Made by a program: the position numbers and the translations under genes
Origin: Flavobacterium sp. J27
GTDB lineage: Bacteria > Bacteroidota > Bacteroidia > Flavobacteriales > Flavobacteriaceae
Direction of reading: 5' to 3'
Length of the DNA: 64,000 nt
Assembly: GCF_004303025.1 (NCBI RefSeq)
Contig: NZ_PJQW01000010.1
Coordinates: forward strand, 83,048-147,047
Notes under the pieces: model-generated
What the model saw: the letters and a program-made list of their open reading frames with translations, nothing else
Told to the model about the DNA's origin: nothing
The model's database searches: none
Shown here: one piece after another, positions 53,419 to 62,500 of the stretch
Layout: every line of letters begins with the position of its first letter
Numbering within the stretch: the first letter of the stretch is position 1

Positions 53419-53673
53419 TTATTCTAACAGTCCACTTCCTCCACGCAAATAATATATAGAACTTAAAATTACGACTGTAAATCCAACTGCAAGAATAATT
53501 AATCCAATTTCAAGAATTAAGTAAATGTATTTTCTTCGACGTTTTTGTTTGTGGAAAAATATATTTAAAGGCAATGTGTGTTTGATAATCAATTTCAATA
53601 TGAAATACATTATGCCAACAGGTATAAGAAACATTATTAGTAGTAATGCAATTGCTCCGTTATTCCATTCCAT
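53419..53673 (-). CDS. Small two-segment membrane protein
   Basis: 84 aa with two hydrophobic helices: GAIALLLIMFLIPVGIMYFI near the N terminus and YLILEIGLIILAVGFTVVIL near the middle, separated by a basic loop (FFHKQKRRRKY), which by the positive-inside rule should face the cytoplasm. No family is recognised. It is an orphan among cassette-like genes. Confidence 0.6.
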   Translation of the reverse strand: MEWNNGAIALLLIMFLIPVGIMYFILKLIIKHTLPLNIFFHKQKRRRKYIYLILEIGLIILAVGFTVVILSSIYYLRGGSGLLE

Positions 53674-53745
53674 TAGTTAATGTTTTTATTTTTCGTCTTA
53701 CAAAATTCGCAATCTTGCCAAACGTCTGTTAGATGCCGCCATTTA

Positions 53746-54294
53746 TCAATTAAATAATCTTTTAAGTAACTTTCTTGTGTTTTTATCAAGTTCGACAATT
53801 TTTAGGTTGTTATTAAATTTGAAGTTTATATTTTTTTCTTCTCCAATCTCTAATAGGTAACTGTTTATTGTTTTATTTAATTTATTATCGTTTTCAAAAA
53901 ATGTAATTATACTTTCACAATAGTGGTCAGTCATTGAAAATCCACTATCTTCTGTTTTATACATTTTAAGTTCTTCTTGTTCTATTTTCTGTTTATTTTC
54001 ATAATAGAAAGTAAAAAAATAATTTGTAGAGTCAATTTTAATACTTTCAGTTTCACATTTATTGATTTTTTGAATAAAGGTTCGTCCTTTATTTTTCCAT
54101 AGAAGATAAAAGTTTACATTTCCGCATTTCGGTGAAATCATACTTTCGCATTTTCTTTCTATAATTCCAATTGTGTCAATTTTTGAGCTTTTTAATGTAG
54201 CTATTTTTTCCACTAATAGCGAATCTAAAGTTATTTCTTGTCCATAAAAGATATTTGTCAGGAAGAATAATATTAAAAATAAGATACTTTTCAT
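53746..54294 (-). CDS. Small secreted protein of unknown function
   Basis: About 182 aa from the start at 54294, where a signal peptide is clear (MKSILFLILFFLTNIFYGQ). A frame extension to 54324 adds ten polar residues in front of the signal and is improbable. The mature part has four or more cysteines (ERKCESMISPKCGN, NKCETESI, DHYCESII) that could form two disulfides, and a Lys-rich tail. Unknown family. It is flanked by the palindromic spacer at 54319-54458. Confidence 0.7.
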   Translation of the reverse strand: MKSILFLILFFLTNIFYGQEITLDSLLVEKIATLKSSKIDTIGIIERKCESMISPKCGNVNFYLLWKNKGRTFIQKINKCETESIKIDSTNYFFTFYYENKQKIEQEELKMYKTEDSGFSMTDHYCESIITFFENDNKLNKTINSYLLEIGEEKNINFKFNNNLKIVELDKNTRKLLKRLFN

Positions 54295-54318
54295 TTCTCT
54301 GAAATCAGATGAGCGGTT

Positions 54319-54458
54319 GCACATAACGATTCTCGGTTATAAAATTATGACGAAAACCGCACACCGAGCTATTTCAAATATAGAATTTAATTTCGAATTT
54401 ACCGAGAAAATTAGGAAAAATGTGCAGACCAAGTCATGATTTATAGCCGATGTTGTGC
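54319..54458. repeat. 140-base imperfect palindrome, attC-like
   Basis: Left arm 54319-54351 (GCACATAACGATTCTCGG then TTATAAAATTATGAC) pairs with right arm 54433-54458 (GTCATGATTTATAGCCGA then TGTTGTGC). The left arm has several unpaired extra bases, and the arms end in AAC/GTT-containing cores. This asymmetric hairpin plan resembles integron attC sites; no integrase is in the window to support it. Confidence 0.5.
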
Positions 54459-54465
54459 GATGTAA

Positions 54466-54657
54466 TTATTCCTCTAGTTTGGCAAGTAAATCTTGAATAA
54501 ACTTCTTTTTTAAAATGTTATAAAGAGAAACCTTATCTCCAAAAAAGTTTTTAATAGTAATTAGTTTTTGTACTAATAATCTTATTGAATACAGGCGAAA
54601 TGATTTCCAGTCTGGTACAAACTTAAAATCTACAGTTTCAGAAGTTGAATGATACAT
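54466..54657 (-). CDS. Possible small orphan gene, 63 aa
   Basis: 63 codons, basic and without signal or membrane segment (MYHSTSETVDFKFVPDWKSF, ending KKKFIQDLLAKLEE). It fits neatly between the palindrome and the tRNA fragment in the cassette-like region, but nothing else confirms that it is expressed. It may be the tail of a disrupted gene. Confidence 0.35.
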   Translation of the reverse strand: MYHSTSETVDFKFVPDWKSFRLYSIRLLVQKLITIKNFFGDKVSLYNILKKKFIQDLLAKLEE

Positions 54658-54771
54658 TTTTTGTAGCGATAAAGAACATAAAACTGATTGTAATTTTAAA
54701 ATTGATATTTTATAGCAATAGATTAATTCAAAAAAATCCTAAACAATTACTGTCTAGGGATTTAATTTCCG

Positions 54772-54813
54772 TAGCGAAGACGGGAGTTGAACCCGTGACC
54801 TCAGGGTTATGAA
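54772..54813 (-). tRNA. 3' half of a tRNA gene (CAU-anticodon loop to acceptor end), attachment-site scar
   Basis: On the minus strand the sequence reads a CAT anticodon loop (TTCATAA), the 3' anticodon strand CCCTG, variable bases AGGTC, a complete T arm (ACGGGTTCAACTCCCGT) and the 3' acceptor strand CTTCGCT plus discriminator A. The 5' half is missing: bases before the loop do not pair. Tyrosine recombinases often cross over in the anticodon loop, leaving exactly this fragment at the far end of an integrated element. The element should lie on the higher-coordinate side, with the intact tRNA beyond 64000. There is no other gene in 54658-54970. Confidence 0.7.
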
Positions 54814-54970
54814 TTTAGAAGTCTTTCTAAAATCACCTGTTTTACTGGTGTTTTGGAGACTTTAAAATTTTAATTTCAATAAAATCGTGTTCAATTTTAT
54901 GTTCAAGATTAGAACTGGATTAATTATTATTTCAAAAGTAATTAATATATCTAAATTTTTAATTAAAATT

Positions 54971-55630
54971 TTAGATTAAGTCAGTAAATCTTCCCCAAAG
55001 TATATCTGGTCTATTGAAAACTGCAGGTGATGTCTCTTGTATAGCATCTCCGAATCTTTTATTGTTTCCAGAACTACAATGTATTACTTTCGTCATTTTT
55101 CCATTCTTTACTTCTGAAACAATGCCTACATGTCCAATTTTATTTCCAGCTCCATAAACTACTATACATCCTATTTCGGGTGTTTCAATTTTATTGAAAA
55201 TTCCCGACATACTTTTTATATCAGCTTCCATTGAATCAGTAAAAATCCAACCACCAAATTTTTGGTAAAAAGGGATATCAGTTTTTCTCGAAATTTTGAA
55301 AACCCAACAAATAAAACCACTACAGTCACATTGTTTGTTTGCGGTTGGTAAAATCAATTCTGGTTTCATGCCTCCAGAACCTAGTTTATATTTTATTCCT
55401 TTTCCAATTGCAGATTTTGCTCTATTTATAAAATAGCTAGCATTTAATATTTCATTAATTATAATTTCTCCAGGCACATCTTCTAGATTAGGAATTTTTA
55501 TGATTTGATTGACATAGATGTGATTCTGATTTTTTATTTCTGGATTGAATGCCATTATTAATTCAACGGTAGAATTGAATTTTTTTGCAATTTTCGTCAA
55601 ATTATCGTTAGGTTTAATTTTATATATCAT
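54971..55630 (-). CDS. LysM-NlpC/P60 cell-wall hydrolase-like protein
   Basis: 219 aa. An N-terminal LysM domain (residues 2-47, MIYKIKPNDNLTKIAKKFNS up to IYVNQIIKIPN) binds glycan chains. Residues 65-215 form an NlpC/P60 papain-like domain with the nucleophile C103 in CDCSGFICWV and catalytic H167 in GNKIGHVGIVSEV. There is no signal peptide, so it is not exported by Sec; a contractile or other secretion system, or a cytoplasmic role, is needed. It starts 9 bases after the membrane amidohydrolase gene and shares its promoter. Confidence 0.85.
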   Translation of the reverse strand: MIYKIKPNDNLTKIAKKFNSTVELIMAFNPEIKNQNHIYVNQIIKIPNLEDVPGEIIINEILNASYFINRAKSAIGKGIKYKLGSGGMKPELILPTANKQCDCSGFICWVFKISRKTDIPFYQKFGGWIFTDSMEADIKSMSGIFNKIETPEIGCIVVYGAGNKIGHVGIVSEVKNGKMTKVIHCSSGNNKRFGDAIQETSPAVFNRPDILWGRFTDLI

Positions 55631-55639
55631 AATTATGAA

Positions 55640-57349
55640 TTAGTCGCGTCTTAAAAAGATTATTGGATTTTCTCTTGCAATTAAGTTGAATTGTTTAGTA
55701 GATAGATTTGATTTAGTTTTGGCTAATAATTCTTTTTCTGAATTATGATTACGAACGACATAAAAATCGGTGCCAAATAATATTTTTTCTTTTAAAGCGG
55801 GATTACTTAAGGTTTGTTTTAATAATGGTACAATTTCTTCTTCATGTATAATATAACTTAAATCTGCATATACATTTGGATATTGCATGATTAAACTTGA
55901 AATGATAGAGTACCAATCAGCATTTTTCCAAATATCCATTAATCTACCATAACCAAGTTTGTCTTTTTTTGTATTAATAAATGTGATTCCTTTAGAATTA
56001 TCTGTCATTTTGTGAGAATAATTATCCCTATCTCTTTCCATAAATTTTTTCCATTCATCATCTCCTCCATAGTGTCCAAAACAGATTTTTAAATTACTCA
56101 AATCAGAACTAATTGTATCTGTTTCTTCAGAATATCCAAATAAATTCAAGAGTTCTGGTTTGTTGCATTTTTTTATCCATTCTTTAAGCAAAATAGGATT
56201 AAGTAAGCATAAATAATTTAAAGGATGTGTGAAGTCTAGAGAATATTCAATGTTTTTGCTTTTAGCTAATAGCATATATTCATTGGGCAATTTAGCATCT
56301 TTAATTATAGGATGATAGTACCATTCTTTTTTCTTATTGCCTCTGTAAAAAATGGTTCCTCTAATACAATGAGTCATAATAGGTAGATTATTATCTGCCG
56401 CATATTTCCATAAGGGTAATAATTTTTCATCGAAAGGAAAATACCCCAATGCTGGATAAATTTTAAAACCTGCAAAATTTGCTTTTTCGATGTATTCTTT
56501 TATAAAGCAATCTTCTAAAATAACTTTGCCGTTGAGGTTTTTCCATTTAAAAAAATCTTTATAACCAACACTTTCTCTCCGTGGATCAACAAAAATAAAA
56601 GGATGTATAATCGTTGGGTTTTTTAATTTTATTTCTTTTAGTTTTTCCATTTGAGTTTGGTAATTACCTATTGGTTTAATTTTACCTGCGTCCATAAATT
56701 CCATATCCATAGGAAGTACAACAAATTGAGTGTTTTTAGGATATTGTTTTGTAAGTCGTTTAAAAATTGCATTTTGTTCTTGATAATAGGCAAATCGACC
56801 TATACTCACGTAGCGGGTAATAAACTTCAGCTGATCTTCGTTGATAAAAATGAGAGATAACTTTTTAGAATTACGTAGTATTATTAACCCCATTTTTCTA
56901 CCATACGGTATAGCAATTAATGTAAATAAAATGATACTTATTTGTAAAGCATCATTTTTTAAAAATTCTAAAAATTGAATATTATAAAGTTTTATAAGTA
57001 ATTTTTCACAAAACTCAATTTCTTTAAAAAAATACTTAAATAGGAGGTAAGTAGAAAACAGGACTATTATAAAGCTTACTACATCCACTATAGCTCTTAA
57101 AACTCTAATACGCTGCCATAGAAGTTTTAGCTTAACTAAATTCTTTTTTAAATTGCTATTTTCAAAGCTAAAATTAAATTTATAGGGGCTATATTTATTT
57201 GTAAACCAAAATTTACAAATTCTTATAACTAAAGGCACTGTTAAAATTTTGTATAAAATAAAAGGCATAAATTTTTTGCCAATATAAGGAGGGATGTTAT
57301 CCCCAGTAAAAATATGGGTATGACAGTTGATAATTGGTTTTTCACTCAT
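55640..57349 (-). CDS. Amidohydrolase-superfamily protein with inserted membrane segments
   Basis: 569 aa from the ATG at 57349. The metal-binding HxH lies at residues 10-12 (IINCHTHIFTGDN). Further barrel ligands are THCIRGT (His), SLDFTHPLNYLC (His), CFGHYGGDDEW (His) and ILFGTDFYVV (Asp), so a complete amidohydrolase TIM barrel is present. Between the first strand and the rest, about residues 25-170, the chain carries at least two hydrophobic segments (VVSFIIVLFSTYLLFKYFF and a later one around ISIILFTLIAIPYG), an uncommon insertion that would place the barrel at the membrane. A frame extension to 57394 reaches into the promoter and is rejected. Substrate unknown. Confidence 0.8.
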   Translation of the reverse strand: MSEKPIINCHTHIFTGDNIPPYIGKKFMPFILYKILTVPLVIRICKFWFTNKYSPYKFNFSFENSNLKKNLVKLKLLWQRIRVLRAIVDVVSFIIVLFSTYLLFKYFFKEIEFCEKLLIKLYNIQFLEFLKNDALQISIILFTLIAIPYGRKMGLIILRNSKKLSLIFINEDQLKFITRYVSIGRFAYYQEQNAIFKRLTKQYPKNTQFVVLPMDMEFMDAGKIKPIGNYQTQMEKLKEIKLKNPTIIHPFIFVDPRRESVGYKDFFKWKNLNGKVILEDCFIKEYIEKANFAGFKIYPALGYFPFDEKLLPLWKYAADNNLPIMTHCIRGTIFYRGNKKKEWYYHPIIKDAKLPNEYMLLAKSKNIEYSLDFTHPLNYLCLLNPILLKEWIKKCNKPELLNLFGYSEETDTISSDLSNLKICFGHYGGDDEWKKFMERDRDNYSHKMTDNSKGITFINTKKDKLGYGRLMDIWKNADWYSIISSLIMQYPNVYADLSYIIHEEEIVPLLKQTLSNPALKEKILFGTDFYVVRNHNSEKELLAKTKSNLSTKQFNLIARENPIIFLRRD

Positions 57350-57363
57350 CTTTCTATTTTTTT

Positions 57364-57414
57364 TAAAATTATCAATAATGAGTTTACTTGTCAATGCGTA
57401 TTTATACTTAATTT
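57364..57414 (-). promoter_or_regulatory. Regulon promoter for the amidohydrolase-NlpC operon
   Basis: Minus strand: AAATTAAGTATAAATACGCA immediately followed by TTG (57392-57394), exactly 20 bases, then TAATTTTA (57364-57371). This leaves a leader of about 9 bases to the ATG at 57349, which decides that start. Same architecture as 58269-58315, 59482-59532 and 62959-63009. Confidence 0.75.
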
Positions 57415-57557
57415 AAAGTGTCTTACTATTATAGTATTTTTAGTATAATACTTATTGTTTATATAATCAAAAAAAAACTACAATATTGAATAATAAAATA
57501 AGATATAAATATTTTTATGAATGTTAGGTTGTGCTTTTTTTAAACTTTAATCCCTTA

Positions 57558-58253
57558 TTATTTCCTAGCCTTATCTCTAATAGTTATAGATAAATCCATT
57601 GCGGCATATTTATTCTCCGCATGCTTGTATGTTTTTCCTAATTTGTCCCAATCACCATTAATATCTGTAAAGCTTTGATACCAGGTTAAAAATGGTTTGT
57701 CATCAACTTTACCAAGATATTTACCAACTATTGAAGAAACCGAACTGATTAAATTAATAATATTAGAAAATTCATTAGCCTCTTTAATAATTGTGAGTAA
57801 TTTATCGGATAAATCTTTATAATCGTTATCGTTTTTTATGTTCTCCATTATTTTAGCAACATCTCTCAAACTTTGTTTTGATTTTATAATGGAAGTCATT
57901 ACATGAACCTGTGAAGGCGCTTTTTCCTTTTTTTCTTGTTTCCAATAAAAAATAGATTTATCAATAGATAACGCATCGCCATCATCTACTTTTTCAAAAC
58001 CCTTCAAATCTAAATTTATGATTTGGTTTTTAGCGTCAGAAACTACTAATGTTAAAAAATAGATTTTTGCCAATCCTGGGAAAGGAAAAATTTTAGCAGT
58101 CTTATTGTCTTTAATTATAACATGAGATAGTCTAATTTCAAGACCACTTATTTTATCAGATCCTAAAATATCACCATCTTTTGTCGTGAAATCGAATGAA
58201 GCCTCTTTGAAACTATGCTCCTCAGTATATAAATTTTGCAGTAAGTTTAACAT
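57558..58253 (-). CDS. Uncharacterised 231-aa protein of the regulon
   Basis: 231 aa, no signal peptide. The N-terminal half is strand-rich (GLEIRLSHVIIKDNKTAKIF, then LAKIYFLTLVVSDAKNQIIN), like a C2-type or calyx beta-sandwich. The C-terminal half is helical (SKQSLRDVAKIMENIKNDND onward, with a hydrophobic SNIINLISSVSSIVGKYL helix). No catalytic residues are evident. It has its own copy of the regulon promoter 10-15 bases upstream and is transcribed towards the amidohydrolase operon, separated by about 200 AT-rich bases. It may be a partner or cargo-binding protein of the NlpC/amidohydrolase pair; this is inference. Confidence 0.7.
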   Translation of the reverse strand: MLNLLQNLYTEEHSFKEASFDFTTKDGDILGSDKISGLEIRLSHVIIKDNKTAKIFPFPGLAKIYFLTLVVSDAKNQIINLDLKGFEKVDDGDALSIDKSIFYWKQEKKEKAPSQVHVMTSIIKSKQSLRDVAKIMENIKNDNDYKDLSDKLLTIIKEANEFSNIINLISSVSSIVGKYLGKVDDKPFLTWYQSFTDINGDWDKLGKTYKHAENKYAAMDLSITIRDKARK

Positions 58254-58268
58254 AAACGTTTTTTTTTA

Positions 58269-58315
58269 TAAAATTAGACTTAACTAAAGTTTTGTGCAAT
58301 GAGTATTTTTACTCA
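58269..58315 (-). promoter_or_regulatory. Regulon promoter for the 231-aa gene
   Basis: Minus strand: perfect palindrome TGAGTAAAAATACTCA (58300-58315) abutting TTG (58297-58299), exactly 20 bases, then TAATTTTA (58269-58276). The perfect inverted repeat here reveals the dimer-binding form (TGAGTA-N4-TACTCA) of the box seen at the other three promoters. The rest of 58316-58672 holds no gene that I see. Confidence 0.78.
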
Positions 58316-58672
58316 ATAATAGGTAAAAATGTCATAAATGATATTAAACAGAGGCTAACAAATGCGTCATTTTAATGGTGATGTTAATATAAGTTAAAAT
58401 AAAGTATTTTATCATTTTTTATCATAAATTGCTTTGTCTCTTTAATATTTAAAGTATAATATATTTCAAGAGAAAGCGTTTTTTTAAGATTAAACTCTTT
58501 TTATTAATGAGTTGAGCTTTTCTAATTAATTAGATTACTGTAGAAAATAACATGCATTTTAATAGTATTAATTTAGTTTTCTTATTGGATTAAATTTATA
58601 TGATAATATTTATTAAAGTTAAGTATTGGGAGACAAATAGTTATTGATCAAGATTTTTATTTACGTATTTTT

Positions 58673-59338
58673 ATGATTAAAATAGCTTTAATTGATGATC
58701 ATGAACTTTTTAGAAAAAGTTTATCTACACTATTGTCTTTTTCAACAAATTTCAATGTTGTTTATGATACAAATGATGGGCTAGCATTTTTAGAATATAT
58801 AAAAGAAAATGATGTAGATATTATTTTGTTAGATATTCAAATGCCTATAATAAATGGTTTTGAGTTATGTAAAATATTGAAAAGTATACAGCCAGAAATT
58901 AAAATTTTGATTGTTTCGCAACTCAATTCAAAAGAAGTGATACATCATGTCATGACATGTGGTGCGAACGGATTTTTTAGTAAAAATTCTTCTCCAAATC
59001 TTTTAGAAAATGCTATTGAAAAAATAATAGAAAATGATTATTATTTTGATGATGAATTAGGGATTGTTATTAAAGATGCAATTTTATGGGAAAGAAGAGA
59101 GGGTTATACATTAGATTTTTCTGAATCAATTTATTTGTCTGATAGAGAGATTGAAATTATTAATATGGCTTGTGTTGAAATGAGTAGTAAAGAAATAGCA
59201 AATAAGTTGTGTATTAGCACTCGAACAGTTGAAAACCATAGAAAGCGTATAATGGAAAAAACTCGTGCCAAAAATTTTATTGGAGTCATCTTGTTTGCTT
59301 TAAAAATTAACGCTATTACTTTAGATAATTTTAGTTAA
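58673..59338 (+). CDS. LuxR-type response regulator
   Basis: 221 aa. Receiver domain with DDHE acidic pocket, phospho-acceptor Asp in VDIILLDIQMPIINGFELC, switch region LIVSQLNSKE and Lys in GFFSKNSS. The C-terminal LuxR helix-turn-helix is LSDREIEIINMACVEMSSKE then IANKLCISTRTVENHRKRIM. No histidine kinase is adjacent. It is the only DNA-binding protein complete within the region bounded by the tRNA scar, and four promoters around it share a palindromic box at a position suited to activation of class II type, so it is the prime candidate regulator. Confidence 0.92.
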   Translation: MIKIALIDDHELFRKSLSTLLSFSTNFNVVYDTNDGLAFLEYIKENDVDIILLDIQMPIINGFELCKILKSIQPEIKILIVSQLNSKEVIHHVMTCGANGFFSKNSSPNLLENAIEKIIENDYYFDDELGIVIKDAILWERREGYTLDFSESIYLSDREIEIINMACVEMSSKEIANKLCISTRTVENHRKRIMEKTRAKNFIGVILFALKINAITLDNFS

Positions 59339-59481
59339 TGGTTGATTTTTAATGTGCAATTTTATATTCTTTGTAAATTTTAAAAATACTTAGGGATTTA
59401 TATTCAGTTGTTATTGAATACTATTTCCAAAAAAAGAATGAAGAGGATTGAAAATGTATTTCTTATATAATTCTCATTCTT

Positions 59482-59532
59482 AAATTAAGTATAAACACTC
59501 ATTGATTTTTTTAATTCTAAATGATAGGTTTG
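59482..59532 (+). promoter_or_regulatory. Regulon promoter for the SMEK-NACHT gene
   Basis: AAATTAAGTATAAACACTCA directly followed by TTG (59502-59504), exactly 20 bases, then TAGGTTTG (59525-59532). Initiation would fall about 40 bases before the ATG at 59581. Confidence 0.78.
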
Positions 59533-59580
59533 TTAATTAATTATCAATTAATCTTTAATAGTTGATTCAAAACTTATTTA

Positions 59581-62500
59581 ATGACAACACTGCGTAATCT
59601 TAATGATAAACTATCTACTAATTTAGGATTAATTAGAAACAAAATTGAATTAGAAAATAGTGTAAATGATCAAAGTTTAAATATTCTTTTAGAAAGTCCA
59701 TTGTTAGATATTCTTAATTTAATTTACAATTTCAAGTTAATAAATTCAAATTCAATTGATAAAAATTTTCCAGGGATAGATGGCATTGATTTTGAAAACA
59801 AGGTGATGTTTCAAATAAGTTCTACTTTTTCGCCAGAAAAAATTAAACATACCATAAATCAGGTGCTTAAGTATAAGCATTATGAAAAAGCTGACGAGTT
59901 ATTTTTTTTAATTTTAAGTCCTAAAAAAAGAATTAACAATAATACTAAGAAAGAAATATTACAAATTATTGATAATCGTTTTAATTTTGATTTTGACCAG
60001 AATATTATCGATTTGTCTAGCCTTTATGAATACTTATATAATGAAGGTGATAAAGTAAAAGTATTTGAAGTTAACAAAAAAATCGAATCCGTTTTATTTG
60101 ATATCGATATTTATTCAAACACTTCTTTAGAATATATCGCTTTAAGTTTTGATGATGAAGAAATGGATAACGCTTTTGAGTTATCACAAATAATTTCAAA
60201 GTTAGGTTATAACGTTGTGACAACTAATTATTTGCTTTTGAAAAAAGCAAAAGAGAAGAAATCTCCTTTTGTTGATAATATCGTGGTTTTAAAAGAAACT
60301 AGTTTGTTAGGCTTTATTAAAAATGCAATAGTAATAGTCTCCCAAAACTTCATTAAAAAGAATCTAGATTCCCAAAAACCTTCATGTAGGATTTTTAAGT
60401 ATTTAAAAGAAAATGAAATTCATCCAATTTTACTAAATTTCACAAATTATAGTTATAAAATTTTTGACAAGAAATATAAAAACCCAAGAACAGTTTCTCT
60501 TTTAAATGTAAGTAAAATTGAAAAGTTAGTTTCAGACTATCTTAAACCTAAACAAAATTTAAAATACAGTTTTAAAGATATAGAAAATGTACTAAGAAGC
60601 TTGTTTCCAACACATTCGTTTAAAAGTTTAGAAAACAATAATGATAGTTTTTGTTTGTATAATTTTACATATGATAATTCGGTTATTAATTTTTTGATAT
60701 TTAGTCATGATTATAAGAGAAATGATGTTTTAAGTAGATTTGAAAAATTATATTCTAAAGGATATTCCACTAATTTAACGGTATTATTGCCAAAAGATTA
60801 TAATCAAAAAACAAATTTACGTTTACGATTTATTCAAGAAAAATTTCCAAAGAATAAAGTATATTTTATAGATGAGTACTTTTACGATAAATGTTTAAAA
60901 AACATTCGAAAAGATATTGAAAATAGGTTACTAGAAGAGGTGTTTATTTCACCTATTTTTAGATTAGAAGAAGATGATGAAACGTTAGATGATATCATAA
61001 ATTGGCTTAAAAATGAAGAAACAACAGTTTCATTTATTACTGGTGGTGGAGGTGATGGAAAAACAACCGTTTGTGAAAAAATACATGATGAGGTTTTACA
61101 AAATTTTGATAATCATTTGGTTATATTTTTAAATACAGAGACTTATGTAGATTTTATTCAAAAAAGAGGAAATGTTGAAACTTCAAAATTTACCTTGCAA
61201 ACTATTTTTGAGATTTCAAATATTCAATTTGGAGGAGTTGAAGTGAATACTTTAAAATCAAATTTTGCATTTGGAAATATAACCGTAATAATTGATGGAA
61301 TAGATGAAATTATTTCAACTTTGCCAAATTTTAGCTTGCTTGATTTTATAATCGATTTAAATCAATTAGAAGAAACTTTAGGAAAAGGGAAATTAATAAT
61401 CAGTTGTAGAGATGTGTATATTGATGAATTAATAAAATCACAAGATGCCTTATTTCAAAAACACAATTATTATAAATTATTGAAATTTAATAAAGAATTA
61501 GCGGAACAATATTTTAATAAAAACTTTAATTACAATGTGAAAAAAGTAAAGGATTCTTTAAAATTGTTACATCATTTTTTTGAGCATTTTGAAGATGATG
61601 AAAAAGAATACATTTATTCTCCATTTATATTAGAAGTAATTTCTACAATAGTTGATACTGATTTTGATTATGATTTACTTCAATACAACTATGATTCTGA
61701 AATATTAATAAAAAAATATAGTAATGATTATCTTTTTTATAAGATCATTAGTAGAGAAATTGCAAAAAAAGAGAAGCATGGCTTTAAATTGAAAACCGAT
61801 GAATATGTAAAATTACTGAGCTTATTAGCTATTGAGAAAAATGGCTATTTTCAATTAGAAGATTTTGATTTTTTACTTAAAAAAATTAATGCTCCTTTTA
61901 TGCTTAAGAATATTGAAGATAGTTTAAAAGACAACCCTTTCTTTACTACAAATAGAGATAGATATTTATTCCGATTTGATTTTTACAATCATGTTTTTCG
62001 TATTAATGCATTGTATTCCAAAATAATTAACCCTAACTCTTTTGCGTTGACCGACTCGTTTTTGAGTATGATATCAACTGGATTAATCTATAATTCAGCT
62101 ATATATGTGGGGTTGAAAAATAAAATTGAGAAAAGTGAATTAACTTGGAAACAATTACTTCCTTATTTCAAAACATTGATAAATGAAATGAACACTTTGC
62201 CTGTTAATTCTAATTTGTTAATTAATAAAGCTATTAGTAATTTATTTATATTTATAAATGAATTAAAACCTATTAAAATAAATTCAAGAACAATACTTAT
62301 AGAATTATTTTCAGATGAAAATTATGAAGAAAATAATTTTTTTGCGATAGATAATTTTTATTTGATAGATATACCCGAAGTGTTAAACTTACAATTAGAT
62401 TTTTCCGACTTCTATTTTACAAATAGTGTAATAGATAACTATAATTGGTTTCTAAATTGTCATTTTAATAGCAATACTTTTTTCGATAATACTTGTAAGA

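Noticed and set aside
54814..54970. Integrase fragment next to the tRNA scar
   Set aside because: A short open stretch ending ILKSPKHQ is present, but no recombinase catalytic residues can be seen, so an integrase remnant is not supported.
57349..57394. Upstream start of the amidohydrolase at 57394
   Set aside because: That codon overlaps the TTG box of the regulon promoter, so it would not be in the mRNA; the ATG at 57349 directly precedes the metal-binding strand.
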